Of a DNA stretch of 64,000 nt, positions 26,824 through 36,332 are shown piece by piece. A program made the translations under genes and the position numbers. How positions within the stretch are numbered: position 1 is the stretch's first letter; the number at the start of each line of letters is the position of its first letter. This DNA comes from Hafnia alvei (GTDB lineage Bacteria > Pseudomonadota > Gammaproteobacteria > Enterobacterales > Enterobacteriaceae): the NCBI RefSeq assembly GCF_964063325.1, contig NZ_OZ061315.1, positions 3,162,001 through 3,226,000 of the forward strand, written 5' to 3'. A model generated the notes under the pieces. That model saw only the letters and a list, made by a program, of their open reading frames with translations. It ran no database searches and was not told the origin of the DNA.

Positions 26824-27374
26824 TATTTAGCTCCTTCATATTGGCGATATAAAGGCTCGATCTCTTGTTGCCATACGCGATCGTTGAGATCGCCCGCATG
26901 GCGGTAGCGAATGATACCGTTGCCATCGATCAGGAAAGTCTCAGGAGCGCCATAAACGCCGAGATCCAACCCCAGCATGCCGTCGCCGTCATACAGGCTT
27001 AGCGCATAGGGATTTCCCAAATCATTCAGCCATTTGACCGCTTTCTGGCGATCGTCTTTATAGTTAAGCCCAACGACGCGGATCCCTTTCGCCGCCAGCT
27101 TATTCAGATACTGATGCTCGGCATAGCAGGTTGGGCACCATGTCGCCCACACGTTCAGCAACATGGGTTTACCATCGTGCAGCACGCTTTGGTCAAAGGT
27201 TTTACCCGGCTGATCCAGCGATTCTAACTTGAATTCAGGAACGGGTTTACCAATCAGCGCAGATTCCAGCATGGTGGGATCTTCCCCACCCGCGTTGCGC
27301 TGTAGCTGGATAACAAACGCCAGCACCAGCAGCATAAATAACACTAACGGGATAAAGAGCAGCTTGCGATTCAT
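26823..27374 (-). CDS. dsbE: thiol:disulfide interchange protein DsbE/CcmG
   Basis: 183 residues: N-terminal membrane anchor and a thioredoxin fold with active site WATWCPTCYAEH and the acidic GLNYKDDRQ, GVYGAPETFLID (cis-Pro loop). Reduces CcmH or apocytochrome c in the periplasm. Overlaps ccmF by 4 bp. Confidence 0.95.
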   Translation of the reverse strand: MNRKLLFIPLVLFMLLVLAFVIQLQRNAGGEDPTMLESALIGKPVPEFKLESLDQPGKTFDQSVLHDGKPMLLNVWATWCPTCYAEHQYLNKLAAKGIRVVGLNYKDDRQKAVKWLNDLGNPYALSLYDGDGMLGLDLGVYGAPETFLIDGNGIIRYRHAGDLNDRVWQQEIEPLYRQYEGAK

Positions 27375-29344
27375 GCTGTTTTCTCCGCTTTCTCTGGTTC
27401 TGCCTTTTCTTTACGGCTTGAGCGATAGCGCGGATCGAGCATGCATAACACGCCGCCGATCGCCATCAGCACGCCGCCGTACCAAATCCAGCGCACAAAA
27501 GGCTTGTAATAAAGACGTACAGCCCACGCGCCGTCATCGAGTTCTTCACCCAAGGCCGCATACAGATCGCGCGTTAAACCGCCGTCAATGGCCGCTTCGG
27601 TCATCATGCTACGCGCAGTTGCGTAATAGCGCTTTTCTGCACGCAGCGTGGCTTCTGGCTTGCCGTCGCGCGTAACATCAATGATGCCCACGCCGCCGGT
27701 ATAGTTCGGGCCTTTGATGTCATGCACATCGCGGAACACGAAGTGATAATTATGAATATCTACGCTATCGCCGGATTTCATGCGCACATCGCGCTCGATG
27801 CTGTAGCTTTGACTGAAAGCGATACCGATCACCGTCACGGCAACGCCTAAATGACCTAACACCATGCCCCAGTGGCTGCGAGGCAGCTTGGTCAACCCCT
27901 TCCAGAAACCGTAGCGATGCGTAGCGCGCTCGTGCAATTCCATCAGCGTAAGGATCACGACCCAGAATGCCATCAGCAGACCCACTACCGTCATACCTTC
28001 AACGCGGTCCTGCATCAGCCAAGGCAGCAGCACGGAAAGGATCACGGTCACAACCATCGCAACCAACAAACGTTTCCAGAACTTAGCCGGTTCATCACGA
28101 CGCCAGCGCACCAACGGTCCAACGCCCAACAGCAGCGCGAACGGCGCCATCAGCCAAGTAAACATCGAGTTAAAGAAAGGCTCACCGATGGAAATACTGC
28201 CCAAGCCAAGCTGTTTATGTACCAGCGGCAACAGCGTCCCTAACAGCACCACCAGCATGGCGGCAACTAACAGCACGTTGTTTCCTAGCAAGAAGGTTTC
28301 GCGTGAAAACACCTCATGCTGCGTACGGCTGCGCACCTGAGCACCTTTCACCGCATACAGCAGCAGTGAGCCACCGATAACGATCACCAGATAGGCCAGA
28401 ATGAACATCCCACGCGCCGGATCGGAAGCGAAAGAGTGCACGGAAACTAATACGCCGGAACGCACAAGGAACGTCCCCAACAGACACAGCGAAAACGCGG
28501 TGATGGCCAACAGTACCGTCCACGCTTTGAAGGTCCCGCGTTTTTCGGTTACTGCCAACGAGTGCAGCAGCGCCGTACCCGCCAGCCATGGCATAAAAGA
28601 GGCATTTTCTACCGGGTCCCAGAACCACCAGCCGCCCCATCCCAGTTCGTAATAGGCCCACGCAGAACCTAAAACAATGCCCATGGTGAGGAAAATCCAG
28701 GCTGCCATCGTCCACGGACGTGACCAGCGCGCCCATGCGGTATCTAAACGCCCTGCCATCAGTGAAGCAATGGAGAATGCAAAGGCGACCGAGAATCCAA
28801 CGTAGCCCATATACAGCAACGGAGGATGGAAAATCAGGCCAATATCCTGCAACAGCGGATTCAGATCGCTGCCGTCAATAGGAAAGTTCGGTAGCGTACG
28901 CGTGAAGGGATTGGAGGTGAGAATAATGAACAGCAGGAAGCCGACGTTAATCATCCCCATCACTGACAGCACGCGTGCCACTGAGTCCTGCGGCATGCTG
29001 CGGCTAAATAGCGCCACGGCCAGCGTCCAACAGCTTAACAACAGCACCCAGAGAAGAAGCGATCCCTCATGTGCGCCCCAGGTTGCCGCGATGCGGTAAT
29101 AGACCGGAAGCTGGGTATTTGAGTTTGCCGCCACATAGGAAACCGTAAAGTCGTTGGTAATAAAGGCATACACCAAACAACCAAATGAAATCGCGATGCT
29201 AAAGAACAGGCCATAGGTCAATGGCCGCGCCACCGACATCATACGCACGTCTTGCCGCGCAGCACCCCATAGCGGATAAATGCTCAGCAATACGGAAAGC
29301 GCTAATGAGAGCGATAGCAGGAAATTGCCAATTTCAGGGATCAT
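27371..29344 (-). CDS. ccmF: heme lyase CcmF
   Basis: 657 residues with about 14-15 membrane segments and the tryptophan-rich WWD heme-handling motif (YYELGWGGWWFWDPVENASFMPWL). Ligates heme from CcmE to apocytochrome CxxCH motifs with CcmH and CcmI. In the middle of the operon, overlapping both neighbours by 4 bp. Confidence 0.97.
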   Translation of the reverse strand: MIPEIGNFLLSLSLALSVLLSIYPLWGAARQDVRMMSVARPLTYGLFFSIAISFGCLVYAFITNDFTVSYVAANSNTQLPVYYRIAATWGAHEGSLLLWVLLLSCWTLAVALFSRSMPQDSVARVLSVMGMINVGFLLFIILTSNPFTRTLPNFPIDGSDLNPLLQDIGLIFHPPLLYMGYVGFSVAFAFSIASLMAGRLDTAWARWSRPWTMAAWIFLTMGIVLGSAWAYYELGWGGWWFWDPVENASFMPWLAGTALLHSLAVTEKRGTFKAWTVLLAITAFSLCLLGTFLVRSGVLVSVHSFASDPARGMFILAYLVIVIGGSLLLYAVKGAQVRSRTQHEVFSRETFLLGNNVLLVAAMLVVLLGTLLPLVHKQLGLGSISIGEPFFNSMFTWLMAPFALLLGVGPLVRWRRDEPAKFWKRLLVAMVVTVILSVLLPWLMQDRVEGMTVVGLLMAFWVVILTLMELHERATHRYGFWKGLTKLPRSHWGMVLGHLGVAVTVIGIAFSQSYSIERDVRMKSGDSVDIHNYHFVFRDVHDIKGPNYTGGVGIIDVTRDGKPEATLRAEKRYYATARSMMTEAAIDGGLTRDLYAALGEELDDGAWAVRLYYKPFVRWIWYGGVLMAIGGVLCMLDPRYRSSRKEKAEPEKAEKTA

Positions 29345-29847
29345 GACTGCGGGCTCCCCGCATTCGCATTGCCACTATTCTGCTGATAAGAATCAGCTGG
29401 GCGATTATGGTTTTGCTCCATCGCTTCTTTTACCTCAGGTGGCGTATATTTTTCATCGTGTTTTGCCAATACTTCTTTGGCGTGCACCACGTTGTCTTCG
29501 CCCATCACGCCTTGTGCAACCACGCCCTGCCCTTCACGGAACAAGTCCGGCAAGATGCCTTCGTAGGTCACACCAATAGCGCCATGCGCATCGTAGATTT
29601 TAAATGAGACTTTCAGGCTTTGCTGATCGCGCTTCACCGAACCAGGCATCACCATGCCGCCAATACGCAAACGCTGGCCCACTTCAGGCTTCTCATGATT
29701 TTCACCTTTACCCTGCAGGATTTCCGTCGGGGTATAAAACAGGTCAATATTCGAGCGCAATGCATAAAGCACCAGAGTGATCGTCACTGCTAAGCCGAGT
29801 AAAACGACAATGGCCAGATAGAGGCGACTCTTACGACGTGGGTTCAT
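29341..29847 (-). CDS. ccmE: heme chaperone CcmE
   Basis: 168 residues, an N-terminal membrane anchor and OB-fold periplasmic domain. The covalent heme-binding His is in the conserved VLAKHDEKYTPPEV (about residue 130). Carries heme from CcmABCD to CcmF. Confidence 0.96.
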   Translation of the reverse strand: MNPRRKSRLYLAIVVLLGLAVTITLVLYALRSNIDLFYTPTEILQGKGENHEKPEVGQRLRIGGMVMPGSVKRDQQSLKVSFKIYDAHGAIGVTYEGILPDLFREGQGVVAQGVMGEDNVVHAKEVLAKHDEKYTPPEVKEAMEQNHNRPADSYQQNSGNANAGSPQS

Positions 29848-30083
29848 GATGATTGCTCTCCTTGTGAAGCTGACGAAGCGCGCTGCTGACCCTGCGCTTG
29901 TTTAATTCGCTGTTCGCGCGCCTGATGGCGGCGAACTTCAGTCAAAATTTGGCGGCGTTGCCACTGGGTATGGCAAACCAATAAAAGTAATGGGATAAGC
30001 GTTGCGGCAACAGAAAGCCAAACGTAAAAGGCATAACCGCCCATCGCGAAGAAATCTTGCCAAGAGGAAAATGCAGGACTCAT
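29844..30083 (-). CDS. ccmD: heme exporter protein CcmD
   Basis: 79 residues with one membrane segment (AFYVWLSVAATLIPLLLLVC) and a basic cytoplasmic tail. Small subunit releasing holo-CcmE from CcmABC. Overlaps ccmE and abuts ccmC. Confidence 0.92.
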   Translation of the reverse strand: MSPAFSSWQDFFAMGGYAFYVWLSVAATLIPLLLLVCHTQWQRRQILTEVRRHQAREQRIKQAQGQQRASSASQGEQSS

Positions 30084-30838
30084 CAGGAACGCTCCTTAGG
30101 CTGATTTTTTAGGCGAGGGTTCACTAACGCATTCACCCAAGGACGCCGACGCTCTTGCAGTAAAATTAAATTACGTAAACGCATCAACGTTAAGGTGATA
30201 AAGAAAAACAGGTAACCAAAGATTGCCCAACGCAGCGGATAGCGCATGCTGGGATCAATGGTATTTTGCATATTGGTCGAACCCTGATGCAGGGTATTCC
30301 ACCACTCAACGGAGAAATGAATAATCGGCAGATTGACCACGCCAACCAGCACCAGAATGCCGGCGGCACGACCGGCAGTGCGGCGATCGTCAAAGGCGTT
30401 ATACAACGCAATGGCGCCTAAATAGAGGAACAGCAGCACCAGTTCGGAGGTTAAACGAGCATCCCAAACCCACCACGTTCCCCACATCGGCTTACCCCAA
30501 GCCGATCCTGTCGCCAGCGCAATAAAGGTAAACACCGCGCCAACCGGTGCCATGGCTGCACTCACCAGATCGGACATTTTCATCTGCCAGACCAAACCGA
30601 TGAACGCCGCAATCGCCATCGAGGCATAGATCCCCATCGACCAGATAGCCGCTGGCACATGGATGTACATGATGCGATAGCTGTTGCCCTGCTGATAATC
30701 TGACGGCGCATAGCCAAAACCCCAGATCCAACCGACTAACAGGCATACCGCCCCGGCTAATCCAAGCCACGGGACGAACTTACCGCAAAGATGATAAAGC
30801 CGCTCAGGCTTGGCAAGCTGATGAAGCCATTTCCACAT
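30083..30838 (-). CDS. ccmC: heme exporter protein CcmC
   Basis: 251 residues, six membrane segments and the WWD motif (WGKPMWGTWWVWDARLTSELVLLFL) flanked by conserved His. Attaches heme to CcmE. A 208-bp gap separates it from ccmB, larger than usual within a ccm operon, with no gene seen in the gap. Confidence 0.96.
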   Translation of the reverse strand: MWKWLHQLAKPERLYHLCGKFVPWLGLAGAVCLLVGWIWGFGYAPSDYQQGNSYRIMYIHVPAAIWSMGIYASMAIAAFIGLVWQMKMSDLVSAAMAPVGAVFTFIALATGSAWGKPMWGTWWVWDARLTSELVLLFLYLGAIALYNAFDDRRTAGRAAGILVLVGVVNLPIIHFSVEWWNTLHQGSTNMQNTIDPSMRYPLRWAIFGYLFFFITLTLMRLRNLILLQERRRPWVNALVNPRLKNQPKERS

Positions 30839-31046
30839 TGAGATTTATGCTCACAAAACGAAAAATTATTGTCTCGGCGTCACTGCCGAAACCCCACAAA
30901 AAGGCGCTGTCTTCTACTGCTTGCAGGCTCTTTTCAGACAATCTACTTTGATACCGCCATACATCTTTAATTGTTAGTTTGACGCATGTTGCTAGCGACA
31001 AACAAAAAGGTTTTGTAAATAGCTGAATTCGGCTTTACCGAATGGG

Positions 31047-31706
31047 CTATTGCACGCTAACGCGAAGCGCGGCTGCCGCGGCAAAAGGCGACAGCGTGAT
31101 ACTTCCCGCCAGCATCGCCCCCAAGATGGCTAAATACCCACCGATAGGCATCCCCATCGAAGCCGCATCAATCGCAGACGTCGCAAAAATAAGGATAGGT
31201 ATATAAAGCGGCAGCACCAACAAACTCAGCAAAACGCCGCCTTTGCGTAACCCAACCGTTAATGCAACGCCAATCGAGCCAATAAAGCTCAAGGTAGGCG
31301 TACCCAGTAACAGCGTTAATGCCACCGCCCACCACGTTGCCATGTCAAAAGAGAGTAATAGCGCCACTAACGGAGAAAGGATAAGCAGCGGCAATCCGGT
31401 CACCAACCAGTGCGCAAAGACTTTTGCCAACACCGTTAACGCCAGCGGCGACGGGGTGAGCATCAGTTGCTCTAGCGTGCCATCCAGATAATCGTCTTTG
31501 AATAATCTCTCGAGCGATAGTAACGCCGCCAGCAGAGCCGCGACCCAAACCACGCCGGGTGCGATACGCGCCAACAGCTGGGGTTCAGGGCCGATACTTA
31601 ATGGGAAGAGCGTAATGACGATCAAAAAGAACCACAGCGGGTTGATAATTTCAGCGCCGTTGCGAAAAGCAATTTTCAGCTCGCGGCGCAAAACGGTCAT
31701 GATCAT
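31047..31706 (-). CDS. ccmB: heme exporter protein CcmB
   Basis: 219 residues, about six membrane segments, with RRELKIAFRNGAEIINPLWFF at the start and ALLSLERLFKDDYLDGTLEQLM. Membrane subunit of the CcmAB ABC transporter. Overlaps ccmA by 4 bp. Confidence 0.95.
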   Translation of the reverse strand: MIMTVLRRELKIAFRNGAEIINPLWFFLIVITLFPLSIGPEPQLLARIAPGVVWVAALLAALLSLERLFKDDYLDGTLEQLMLTPSPLALTVLAKVFAHWLVTGLPLLILSPLVALLLSFDMATWWAVALTLLLGTPTLSFIGSIGVALTVGLRKGGVLLSLLVLPLYIPILIFATSAIDAASMGMPIGGYLAILGAMLAGSITLSPFAAAAALRVSVQ

Positions 31707-32323
31707 CGTGCCGTTTCCTCTCCGCTTAGGCGCAATTTACGCATGCGATAATCCAAATCCTGATGCGTGGTCAGCAAAATAATGCCTCCCGACCGCGTGT
31801 GTTGCTCAAACAATGCGATCAACTTGGCAACGCCAGATTTATCAATGGCGGTAAGCGGTTCGTCTAGGATCCAGAGTTTTGCGTTGCTCAGCCAAAGCCG
31901 CGCCAGCGCAACTCGGCGCTGTTGCCCGGCAGAAAGCTGAGCAACGGGAACGTCTTCATAGCCAATAAGATCAACCTGAGCCAGTGCGTCCCAAATCGCA
32001 TCTTGATTATTATCGCCCTGCATTTCTTGGTAGAACGCGAGGTTTTCAAACGGTGTTAACACCGATTTCACCCCGGCCTGATGACCAAGATAAATCATCT
32101 GCTGTTGATACTCTTCGCGCTGTTTACGAATAGATTTTTGTTGCCACTGAATATCGCCACTTTCCGGTTGAGACAGCCCGGCAATCATCCGCAGCAACGT
32201 GGTCTTTCCTGCCCCATTAGGGCCTTCAATTTGCACCATTTCACCCGGATTAACCTGAAAACTAAGCTGGCTAAACAGCACTCGCTCGTCACGGCTACAG
32301 GTTAGTAGGGAGATATTCAGCAT
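31703..32323 (-). CDS. ccmA: cytochrome c biogenesis ATP-binding protein CcmA
   Basis: 206 residues, an ABC ATPase: Walker A EGPNGAGKTTLLRMIAG, signature LSAGQQRRVALARLWL, Walker B LWILDEPLTAID. Energises release of holo-CcmE. First gene of the operon ccmABCDEFGHI, transcribed away from the lyase operon. Confidence 0.96.
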   Translation of the reverse strand: MLNISLLTCSRDERVLFSQLSFQVNPGEMVQIEGPNGAGKTTLLRMIAGLSQPESGDIQWQQKSIRKQREEYQQQMIYLGHQAGVKSVLTPFENLAFYQEMQGDNNQDAIWDALAQVDLIGYEDVPVAQLSAGQQRRVALARLWLSNAKLWILDEPLTAIDKSGVAKLIALFEQHTRSGGIILLTTHQDLDYRMRKLRLSGEETAR

Positions 32324-32646
32324 CGAAGAATGTATTCCTAAAATCGAGATAGCACATCATATCATAAGCCTATAACAGCTCGTACCCCGCAGCCTGTGCG
32401 AAACGTACCTACATAGAGGTAAAATTGTGGTTCAAATCAATAACCACACGCCGTCAAAACATAAGTTGCATCGCCATATTTATCTCCCCACGTAAGCCTT
32501 AATCTGCCATAGGTCAATTTTTGCGTTAATTTTTGATATATCAAAAAATGACACAAAAAATGCTGAGCGTAATTCAAATTTTTTGCCCGCCATTGCCCTT
32601 TATGATTTTGCGATTCCAACAGGAGAATCATGATAGGAAAATCATA
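32324..32646. promoter_or_regulatory. divergent control region ccmA / lyase operon
   Basis: 323 bp without a gene. Two symmetric candidate operators are present: TGTGGTT (32426-32432) with AACCACA (32442-32448), and a perfect 18-bp palindrome TTTTTGATATATCAAAAA at 32530-32547, 100 bp before the lyase ATG. The palindrome contains FNR-like half sites TTGAT and ATCAA but separated by 2 bp instead of 4. No sigma-54 promoter was recognised. Confidence 0.55.
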
Positions 32647-34335
32647 ATGAAAAAATCGATATTAGCACTTACGTCTGCGGCACTACTTGCTTCACCAGCG
32701 GCATGGTCAGCCAACTCAGGGATTACGTTAGATGGGCAAACACTTACGCTAGACGATGTATGGAACATCGCCTATGCAAATGCAGAGGTAAAAATTGCCC
32801 CTGCGGCAATGAAGAAAGTTGAGGACGCAAACCATTTATTAATGGCGGCAGCCGGTAAAGGCATTCCCGTTTATGGCTTAACCGTAGGCGTTGGATTAAA
32901 TAAAGACAAATCGCTGTTTGATACCCACGGCAAACTCACCCCTGAAGCCATCGCAGCATCAAAAGCATTCAATATTAACGCATTACGCGCCCACGGCGCA
33001 GGTATTGGCCCTGCTATGCCGGACGCACTGGTGCGCATGGCGATGGTGATCCGCTTGAATACCTTACTGGTAGGAAAAACCGGGGCACAGCCACAGGTAG
33101 CCACACTGTACCAACAGTTGCTCAATAAACATATTACTCCCGTCGTCCCTTCACGGGGAACCGTAGGAGAAGCTGACATTACCCTTGCCTCTCATATCGG
33201 CGACGTCATGATGGGAGAGTGGCGTGTTCATGTAAACGGCCACGAGCAGGATGCCGCTAGCGCCTTACAACAAGCTGGAATAACAAAATTAGAACCTATC
33301 GGCAAAGATGCACTATCAATTTTATCAACCAACGCCATTTCTGCGGCCTACTCTGCACAGGCCCTACTCGCGACCCAACAGATAATTAATGTCACCCCCG
33401 AACTCTTTGGACTCTCTCTGGAAGGTCTCAACGGCAACGTTGCTCCCTTTCTGGAACAAAGCCTGAGCGTGCGCCCATTCCCTGGCGTGCAGGACACAGC
33501 GAAATCGATACGTTCTGCATTAAAAGGCTCGTACCTTTGGCAGCACCAAGATGGTCGCGCGTTACAAGACCCTCTCTCCTATCGAACCACGGTATTTGTT
33601 CTCAATGAAGCGCGCAAAGAGTGGGCCGAAGCCTATCAGATGCTATCCATCCAGATGAACAGCTCAGATGATAACCCTGCGGTCATCGTCAATGCTGATA
33701 AGTCGTTGATAGATAATAGTCAGGTTGCACAATACTACGTTCAGGAAGGCAAAGTCAGTGGCGCAATCTTCCCAACGTCTAACTTTGAGCCCCTCCCACT
33801 AACGCTGGCTATCCAAAACCTATCCGTCGCCGTGGGGCACTTAGCTCATAATAGCGTGCAAAGAACGCTGCACCTCTCTGACGATCATTTTACTGGTCTG
33901 AGCCGTTTTCTGGCTGCAGAAGAGAATAACGGTCACGCTTTTGGCGCTATTCAGAAACCACAGATAGCTATGCTTACCGACATTCACTCACTGATCAACC
34001 CAGTATCCTTAGACGGTCAGCCAATGGCGGGCAGCATAGAAGACACCTATACCAACAACCAGCTGGCTTCAACCAGACTCACGCAAATTGCAGAAGATAC
34101 ACGCTATATCTACGGCCTTGAGCTGTTGCATGCTAGCCAAGCCATCGACTTACGCAAGCATAAAAACCCTGACCTCAAACTCGGTGAACAAACCAATAAG
34201 CTCTATTCAGCCTACCGTGGAAAAGTAAAGTTCGTAGATAAAGATCGAATTTACAGCGATGACATCGAAAACTCATCTCGCCTATTGGCAGCATATCCTG
34301 CGCTACCGCTGAATCGCTGGGGGCACAATGAATAA
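32647..34335 (+). CDS. exported aromatic-amino-acid-lyase-fold protein lacking the MIO triad
   Basis: 562 residues from ATG 32647 (AGGA eight bases upstream), with a Sec signal peptide cleaved near WSA/NS (residue 22), so periplasmic. The HAL/PAL/TAL fold is clear: YGLTVGVG (Tyr76, inner-loop Tyr), RAHGAGIG, PVVPSRGTVG, RPFPGVQD, LQDPLSYR (307-313), MNSSDDNPAVIV. In HAL/PAL the G-x-V-G is followed by Ala-Ser-Gly, which cyclises to the MIO electrophile; here it is Glu175-Ala176-Asp177. The NGT Asn of the family also seems absent (SILSTNA). Family members release ammonia from amino acids, giving an unsaturated acid. Whether this enzyme does so without MIO is unknown. First gene of a four-gene operon; overlaps the reductase by 8 bp. 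Confidence 0.85.
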   Translation: MKKSILALTSAALLASPAAWSANSGITLDGQTLTLDDVWNIAYANAEVKIAPAAMKKVEDANHLLMAAAGKGIPVYGLTVGVGLNKDKSLFDTHGKLTPEAIAASKAFNINALRAHGAGIGPAMPDALVRMAMVIRLNTLLVGKTGAQPQVATLYQQLLNKHITPVVPSRGTVGEADITLASHIGDVMMGEWRVHVNGHEQDAASALQQAGITKLEPIGKDALSILSTNAISAAYSAQALLATQQIINVTPELFGLSLEGLNGNVAPFLEQSLSVRPFPGVQDTAKSIRSALKGSYLWQHQDGRALQDPLSYRTTVFVLNEARKEWAEAYQMLSIQMNSSDDNPAVIVNADKSLIDNSQVAQYYVQEGKVSGAIFPTSNFEPLPLTLAIQNLSVAVGHLAHNSVQRTLHLSDDHFTGLSRFLAAEENNGHAFGAIQKPQIAMLTDIHSLINPVSLDGQPMAGSIEDTYTNNQLASTRLTQIAEDTRYIYGLELLHASQAIDLRKHKNPDLKLGEQTNKLYSAYRGKVKFVDKDRIYSDDIENSSRLLAAYPALPLNRWGHNE

Positions 34336-35905
34336 TAAAATCAACAACTCTCGCCGGGCCTTCATTGCTAAAGGGACGCTGTTGACGACCGGAGCCGCTT
34401 TTGCGGCTTTTTCCCATTCTGCCAATGCAGCGCCAAACACGTGTAGCAATGAAGAAAGCATCCGTTATCACCGCGTTTATGACGTTATCGTCGTTGGCAG
34501 TGGCTTTGCCGGACTGGCAGCAGCGCTTGAGGCTGTCAAACTTGGTCGAACCGTTTTAGTCATTGATAAAATGCCTGTATGTGGAGGCAACTCTGCCATT
34601 AACGGCGGCGCAGTCGCCGTGGCTAACTCCCCGCTGCAGCAAAAAGAAGGCATCAGCGATTCACCAGAACTTATGTACAAAGACATGCTGAAAGCAGGTC
34701 GTGGGCTCAACGACAAAGAACAACTCATGATTCTGGTTAATAACACCACCGCAGCCTACGAGTTTACGTTGCAACATGGCGTGGTCTATAAGCCCTTTGT
34801 ACAACACTTTGGCGGGCACTCTGTCCCAAGAACACTGCAAACGGTAGAAAGTTCCGGTGCAGGAATTGTGATGCCATTAAAGCACTCAGCCATGACCTTA
34901 GGAGTGGTATTTCTTACACGCTGCAAGTTACTGGGATTTAATCAAAATGCGCAAGGCAGGGTCATCGGTATCACGGTACGTGACGGCTATCGATTCCCAG
35001 ATGAAAGCAGTGGGGACGTTCGCCACTATGGCGCTCGTTACGGCGTGGTGATGTGCTCTGGCGGTTTCTCAAACGATTTACGCTTTAGAAAAATGCAAAA
35101 TCCGCGGCTGGATGAGCGCGTCGATTCCACTAACCACCCAGGTGCGACCGCTGAATGTCTGGTGCAAATGTTACGTATTGGCGCAACTCCTGTTCAGCTT
35201 GATCTGATCCAACTCGGCCCGTGGTCATCACCTGACGAAAAGGGGTTTGGCTACGTATCTCAGTTCAACACCATTTCAGGATTCCCCAACGGGATTATGG
35301 TTAACCCACGAACCGCCAAACGCTTTACTAACGAATTGGCGGATCGTAAAGAGCGCGAAGATGGCATTTTGGCTCAAGTAGATAAAGAGGGAAATCCTCT
35401 CTATCCGATCTGTTTTACCACCTTAGAAGGTGCCAAACAGGCCCAAAGCCTAGTACATGCGCTGCATTACAATGTCGCTTGGCAATTTGATACGTTGCAA
35501 CAATTAGCAGACCACTTTGCCATGCCCTACGCCACGCTGCAGGCAGAAGTTGACGAATATAACGCAGCGGTGGAACGCAAAGGCGGCGACCGCATGAATA
35601 AGGACGTCAGCCGTGCAGTCCTATTAGCTCCCGGGCCTTTTGTCGCTGTTAGAGTTTGGCCAAAAGTTCACTATGTCATGGGCGGCGTCAAAATAAACGT
35701 AAAGGCGGAGGTATTGAACGCAGCCGACAGCGCCCCTATTCAGGGACTCTATGCGGCAGGAGAAGCAACCGCCGGCTCGCACGGAGGCAGCCGATTAGGC
35801 AGCTGTGCCGTTGCTGACTGTTTGGTTTTTGGTCGTATTGCAGGTGCAAGCGCCGGTTCAGCAAACCCAAGCAATGATTTCCTAGCCAACGACAAGGATG
35901 TCTAA
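34328..35905 (+). CDS. Tat-exported flavocytochrome-c-type FAD reductase subunit
   Basis: 525 residues. Tat signal SRRAFIAKG at residues 8-16 with likely cleavage after SANA (34). FAD loop VVGSGFAGLAAALEA (57-62), GGNSAINGG, and the C-terminal GLYAAGEATAGSHGGSRLGSCA (Arg489). It is the fumarate/urocanate reductase FAD domain without its own heme domain. Arg/His of the active site are retained in NELADRKERED, VHYVMGGV and SRLG. By eye the fumarate-binding His region (QxHPT) of FccA is replaced by IQLGPWSSPDEKGFG, so the acceptor is probably not fumarate. It should reduce a C=C bond in the periplasm using electrons from the tetraheme partner. The substrate may be the product of the preceding lyase (inferred). 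Confidence 0.88.
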   Translation: MNNKINNSRRAFIAKGTLLTTGAAFAAFSHSANAAPNTCSNEESIRYHRVYDVIVVGSGFAGLAAALEAVKLGRTVLVIDKMPVCGGNSAINGGAVAVANSPLQQKEGISDSPELMYKDMLKAGRGLNDKEQLMILVNNTTAAYEFTLQHGVVYKPFVQHFGGHSVPRTLQTVESSGAGIVMPLKHSAMTLGVVFLTRCKLLGFNQNAQGRVIGITVRDGYRFPDESSGDVRHYGARYGVVMCSGGFSNDLRFRKMQNPRLDERVDSTNHPGATAECLVQMLRIGATPVQLDLIQLGPWSSPDEKGFGYVSQFNTISGFPNGIMVNPRTAKRFTNELADRKEREDGILAQVDKEGNPLYPICFTTLEGAKQAQSLVHALHYNVAWQFDTLQQLADHFAMPYATLQAEVDEYNAAVERKGGDRMNKDVSRAVLLAPGPFVAVRVWPKVHYVMGGVKINVKAEVLNAADSAPIQGLYAAGEATAGSHGGSRLGSCAVADCLVFGRIAGASAGSANPSNDFLANDKDV

Positions 35906-35906
35906 A

Positions 35907-36323
35907 ATGACGAAAATACTTTTAATCTTCATCACTATGGTAATGGGTTGCCTAAGCCAAAACTGCAACGCGTCTGATGCGGAAACGCTCTTTCACAACA
36001 AGCTCAACAGCATGCATGCCAAACCCTATCATCAAACGCTAGAAGCAATGGGAAAAGACAATTCATGCCAACTGTGCCACGGCACGAAAACACCCGTTTC
36101 TGCTCCAGATGACAATAATTGCCTTAATTGTCACGGCTCACGCGATCAAATAGCGGCGCTAACCACGCCCGATCCCAAAGATAAAAATGCGGAGCCTAAC
36201 CCGCATGACTCCATGCACTATGGTAAAGATGCTTCTTGCACCATGTGCCATAACGAGCACAAGCCCTCAGAGATTTATTGCAACAGCTGCCATCTTTTTA
36301 AATACCCCAACATGAAACCTTAA
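35907..36323 (+). CDS. periplasmic tetraheme cytochrome c
   Basis: 138 residues from ATG 35907, with AAGGA eight bases upstream. The ATG at 35898, overlapping the previous stop, is the alternative. Signal peptide up to about NCNA, then four CxxCH motifs: CQLCH 54-58, CLNCH 72-76, CTMCH 111-115, CNSCH 125-129. It resembles the heme domain that is fused to the FAD domain in Shewanella FccA and UrdA, here as a separate subunit. It would pass electrons from the membrane cytochrome to the FAD subunit. Needs CcmA-I for heme attachment. Confidence 0.9.
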   Translation: MTKILLIFITMVMGCLSQNCNASDAETLFHNKLNSMHAKPYHQTLEAMGKDNSCQLCHGTKTPVSAPDDNNCLNCHGSRDQIAALTTPDPKDKNAEPNPHDSMHYGKDASCTMCHNEHKPSEIYCNSCHLFKYPNMKP

Positions 36324-36332
36324 GGGATCGCC

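Noticed and set aside
32530..32547. FNR box upstream of the lyase
   Set aside because: TTGAT and ATCAA are separated by 2 bp, while FNR sites need 4, so it is recorded only as a palindrome.
32324..32646. sigma-54 promoter for the lyase operon
   Set aside because: No convincing GG/GC pair with correct spacing was found, and the nearby regulator lacks GAFTGA.
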